Assembly: GCF_000745015.1 (NCBI RefSeq) | Contig: NZ_JQNA01000002.1 | Coordinates: forward strand, 3,720,001-3,784,000 | Direction of reading: 5' to 3' | From: Burkholderia sp. 9120 | GTDB lineage: Bacteria > Pseudomonadota > Gammaproteobacteria > Burkholderiales > Burkholderiaceae | Length of the DNA stretch: 64,000 bases | Part shown: piece after piece, positions 62,222-64,000 of the stretch | Position numbering within the stretch: position 1 is the first letter of the stretch | How the letters are laid out: each line of letters starts with the position of its first letter | Made by a program: the position numbers and the translations under genes | Notes under the pieces: model-generated | Seen by the model: only the letters and a program-made list of their open reading frames with translations | What the model was told of the DNA's origin: nothing | The model's database searches: none

Positions 62222-63103
62222 ATGAGAACCGAAATGACAAAGATCAGATGGCATCATGCAGGAACCGTTGCCTTGCTATGCGCAAGCAGCGTCGCTCACG
62301 CGGGCACACCGTCGGTGGGCAGTCGTGAATACAAAGTACTGCTCAACCCCGCGAGTTTCGCGAGCCAGCCGGCGGATGCGGCCAATCGCTTTCTCACAGA
62401 CCTGCAGGCGAGTCTCGCGGCGAACGGCTTCGATCGTACGGTCACCGGCAGCTTCGCGGTCGACAACGATCGCACCGTGCTGTACTACGATTCGCCGGGC
62501 ACTTGCGCGGTGAAGCAGGCCGGCTATTCGATGCGCGAACGCGACGACAGCAGTGGCCGCAATATCGAACTGAAGTTCGGCTCGCCGAACCAGACGACCT
62601 CAGCGAATACCGACGTGAGCGGCAGCTCATCGAAGGCGAAGAGCAAACTCGAAGACGACATCACGCCGCCGTCGAACCAGACCTATTCGCATTCCACCAA
62701 CGAACCGCTGTCGGACTCGAAGAACATCAATCATCTGAGCGACATCAAGGACCTGTTCCCGACCACGCACGTGTTCGACAGCATCAGCACTCAAACGCTG
62801 GTGCCGGTGAGCGGCCTGTCGATTCATGAAGTCACGTACGACGGCGCGGTCAGCGATCTCGGTCAGGAAGATGCCGACTTCACGATGACGGTCTGGTACG
62901 CGAACGGGTCGACGACGCCCGCGCTGGCCGAGATTTCTTTCGAGGTCGACGTGAACAGCGACGGTGTTTTCACCGACAAGGTGACCTCGCGTTCGCAACT
63001 CATGTTCAGCGTGATTCAGGGCATGACGAACTGGGTGCAGTCGCCGAGTTCGACGAAGACCGCATGGGTGTACAAGTATCAGCCGACGTTCTGCGGGCAG
63101 TAA
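62222..63103 (+). CDS. Secreted protein of unknown role, CYTH-like
   Basis: 293 residues (or 289 from the second ATG at 62234, which has a GAGAA nearby). Signal peptide KIRWHHAGTVALLCASSVAHA. The mature part shows SREYKVLLN, VLYYDSPGTC, AGYSMRERDD, IELKFG and EISFEVDV, which resembles the strand order of CYTH/triphosphate-tunnel proteins (YYDTP, then RxR, then ELxxK). The acidic/basic motif is incomplete. A Ser/Lys/Asp-rich middle (about 120-170) interrupts it. It stands alone between the ABC operon and a convergent permease; function unknown. Confidence 0.7.
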   Translation: MRTEMTKIRWHHAGTVALLCASSVAHAGTPSVGSREYKVLLNPASFASQPADAANRFLTDLQASLAANGFDRTVTGSFAVDNDRTVLYYDSPGTCAVKQAGYSMRERDDSSGRNIELKFGSPNQTTSANTDVSGSSSKAKSKLEDDITPPSNQTYSHSTNEPLSDSKNINHLSDIKDLFPTTHVFDSISTQTLVPVSGLSIHEVTYDGAVSDLGQEDADFTMTVWYANGSTTPALAEISFEVDVNSDGVFTDKVTSRSQLMFSVIQGMTNWVQSPSSTKTAWVYKYQPTFCGQ

Positions 63104-63165
63104 GGCAGTAGGACGGTAGGGCGGTTCTGCGTTAATGCAAAGGCCACGGTATTAGCGCAGGACCC

Positions 63166-63206
63166 AGGCGAGTGCAGTGAAACTGATCAACTCATTGCAC
63201 TCGCCT
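63166..63206. terminator. Long hairpin between convergent genes
   Basis: AGGCGAGTGCAGTGA (63166-63180) pairs with TCATTGCACTCGCCT (63192-63206) through 14 Watson-Crick and one wobble pair, loop of 11. Located between the unknown secreted protein and the convergent ABC permease; no long U-tract, but could serve both. Confidence 0.5.
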
Positions 63207-63216
63207 CTAATCACAT

Positions 63217-64000
63217 TCAAGCTGCGTCGTCGAAACGTTTCGCCCAGCGTGCGCCGCAACCGAGCAACGCGCCGCTGATCAACAGGGTCACGGTGCCCAT
63301 CGCCATTCCGTCACCGATCGAGCCTTGCTCGAACTGCTGCCAGATAAAGATCGACGCGGTTTGCACGCCGCTCGGCGCGAGTAGCAACGACGTCACCAGC
63401 TCACGCGAAGCGACCGCGAACACGATCATTACGGACGATATCAATGCCGGCGCAACCAGCGGCAATACGATCCTCAGCAACACGCGTGCGCTCGTCGCGC
63501 CATGCACGCGCGCCGCGGCTTCGAGTCCCGAACCGAGCTGACGCAACGCCGCGCTCGTATAGCGAATCGGATACGGCAACAGCAGGCAACTGTACGACAG
63601 CAGCAGAATGCCCCACGTGTTGTACGGCGTGACGGGCCAGATCGGCAGGTTCCACGCCAGAATCAACCCCACGCCGACGACAATGCCGGGCAGCGCATGC
63701 GGCAGCAGCGTCAACGCGTCGAGCGCGGCACGGCCCCGCAGGCGCGTTTTCACGACGACCCATGCGCTGAGAAAACCCAAGCCACCCGTCACTAACGCCG
63801 TCGCGGCGGCAAGCGCGAGACTCGTGCCGAGCGCGCTGGCGCCGTCGCTGCCTGCGGAAAGCGCCTTGAAGTGCGCGAGCGTGAGGTTGTTGATCGCGAA
63901 ACCGCCCGACAGTGTGCGCGAAAACGCTGTCGTGACGATCGCGAACAACGGCGCGATCGCGGCGCATAGCGCAACGAAGCCGAACATCGAAAGCACCGGC
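63217..64000 (-). CDS. ABC transporter permease, C-terminal part
   Basis: The last 260 or so residues of a binding-protein-dependent permease; the start lies beyond the window. The conserved loop is LEAAARVHGATSARVLLRIVLPLVAPALISS, and the helices resemble FbpB-type iron or 2-aminoethylphosphonate permeases with two fused permease domains. Partner binding protein and ATPase would be expected upstream (higher coordinates), so substrate cannot be named here. Confidence 0.85.
   Translation of the reverse strand, partial: PVLSMFGFVALCAAIAPLFAIVTTAFSRTLSGGFAINNLTLAHFKALSAGSDGASALGTSLALAAATALVTGGLGFLSAWVVVKTRLRGRAALDALTLLPHALPGIVVGVGLILAWNLPIWPVTPYNTWGILLLSYSCLLLPYPIRYTSAALRQLGSGLEAAARVHGATSARVLLRIVLPLVAPALISSVMIVFAVASRELVTSLLLAPSGVQTASIFIWQQFEQGSIGDGMAMGTVTLLISGALLGCGARWAKRFDDAA

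Noticed and set aside
1..64000. CRISPR array, rRNA, tRNA, insertion sequence or prophage
   Set aside because: No regularly spaced identical repeats, no rRNA or tRNA-like segments, no transposase or integrase motifs were recognised on either strand.

Overview
The window is GC-rich, densely coded DNA of a Gram-negative bacterium. Four general porins or porin-like genes, a bcsD-P-Q-A-B-Z cellulose operon, a homoprotocatechuate (hpa) operon under a MarR-type HpaR, many LysR/AraC/LuxR/MarR regulators and a VgrG-linked toxin island together suggest a Burkholderiales member of the Burkholderia/Paraburkholderia type. That assignment is an inference from gene content; no rRNA or tRNA gene was seen. 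Layout: (1) 1-7466, minus strand: cellulose synthesis operon (bcsD, bcsP-like, bcsQ, bcsA, bcsB, start of bcsZ), coupled by ATGA overlaps. (2) 8053-11722, plus: two cyclic-di-GMP genes, a membrane GGDEF protein with an intact I-site and a GGDEF-EAL protein. They are divergent from the cellulose operon, whose BcsA carries a PilZ c-di-GMP sensor. (3) 11772-17777, minus: the complete lower homoprotocatechuate meta-cleavage operon (hpaG1 G2 E D F H I), with divergent hpaR and a perfect 14-bp palindrome between them. The upper-pathway hydroxylase hpaBC is not in the window. (4) 18374-37938: a broad accessory catabolic region. It holds two LuxR-type and one AraC-type regulator, a porin with a frameshifted signal peptide, an MFS carrier, an HDAC-like acetylpolyamine/amide hydrolase, MoaF, two SDRs, an aldehyde dehydrogenase and a class III aminotransferase. 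An APC permease, a periplasmic sulfatase, an exported formylglycine-generating enzyme and another porin complete it. The best reading is an amine-utilisation region, possibly for aromatic amines and their sulfate or N-acyl conjugates, feeding arylacetates into the hpa operon. (5) 37970-43991: a D-threonine-aldolase/D-serine-dehydratase-like enzyme, a HAD hydrolase, a LysR regulator, a sulfotransferase and methylmalonate-semialdehyde dehydrogenase, closed by a strong intrinsic terminator. (6) 44232-51700: a visibly less GC-rich type VI secretion island with vgrG, a VRR-NUC nuclease effector, two tandem paralogous immunity genes and at least two eroded effector 3' remnants. (7) 51714-55466: MarR, isochorismatase-fold hydrolase and MFS operon with a large inverted-repeat operator, then a porin. 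(8) 55768-62102: LysR, Fe(II)/2-oxoglutarate oxygenase, an M24-fold protein whose metal-ligand spacing matches DMSP lyase DddP, and a ProXWV-type ABC importer, probably for an onium osmolyte. (9) 62222-64000: a secreted CYTH-like protein of unknown role and the 3' part of an ABC permease. Region 2 probably sets c-di-GMP for region 1. Region 4 may deliver aldehydes and arylacetates to region 3. Region 8 looks like a self-contained import-and-cleavage system for an osmolyte such as dimethylsulfoniopropionate or a betaine.
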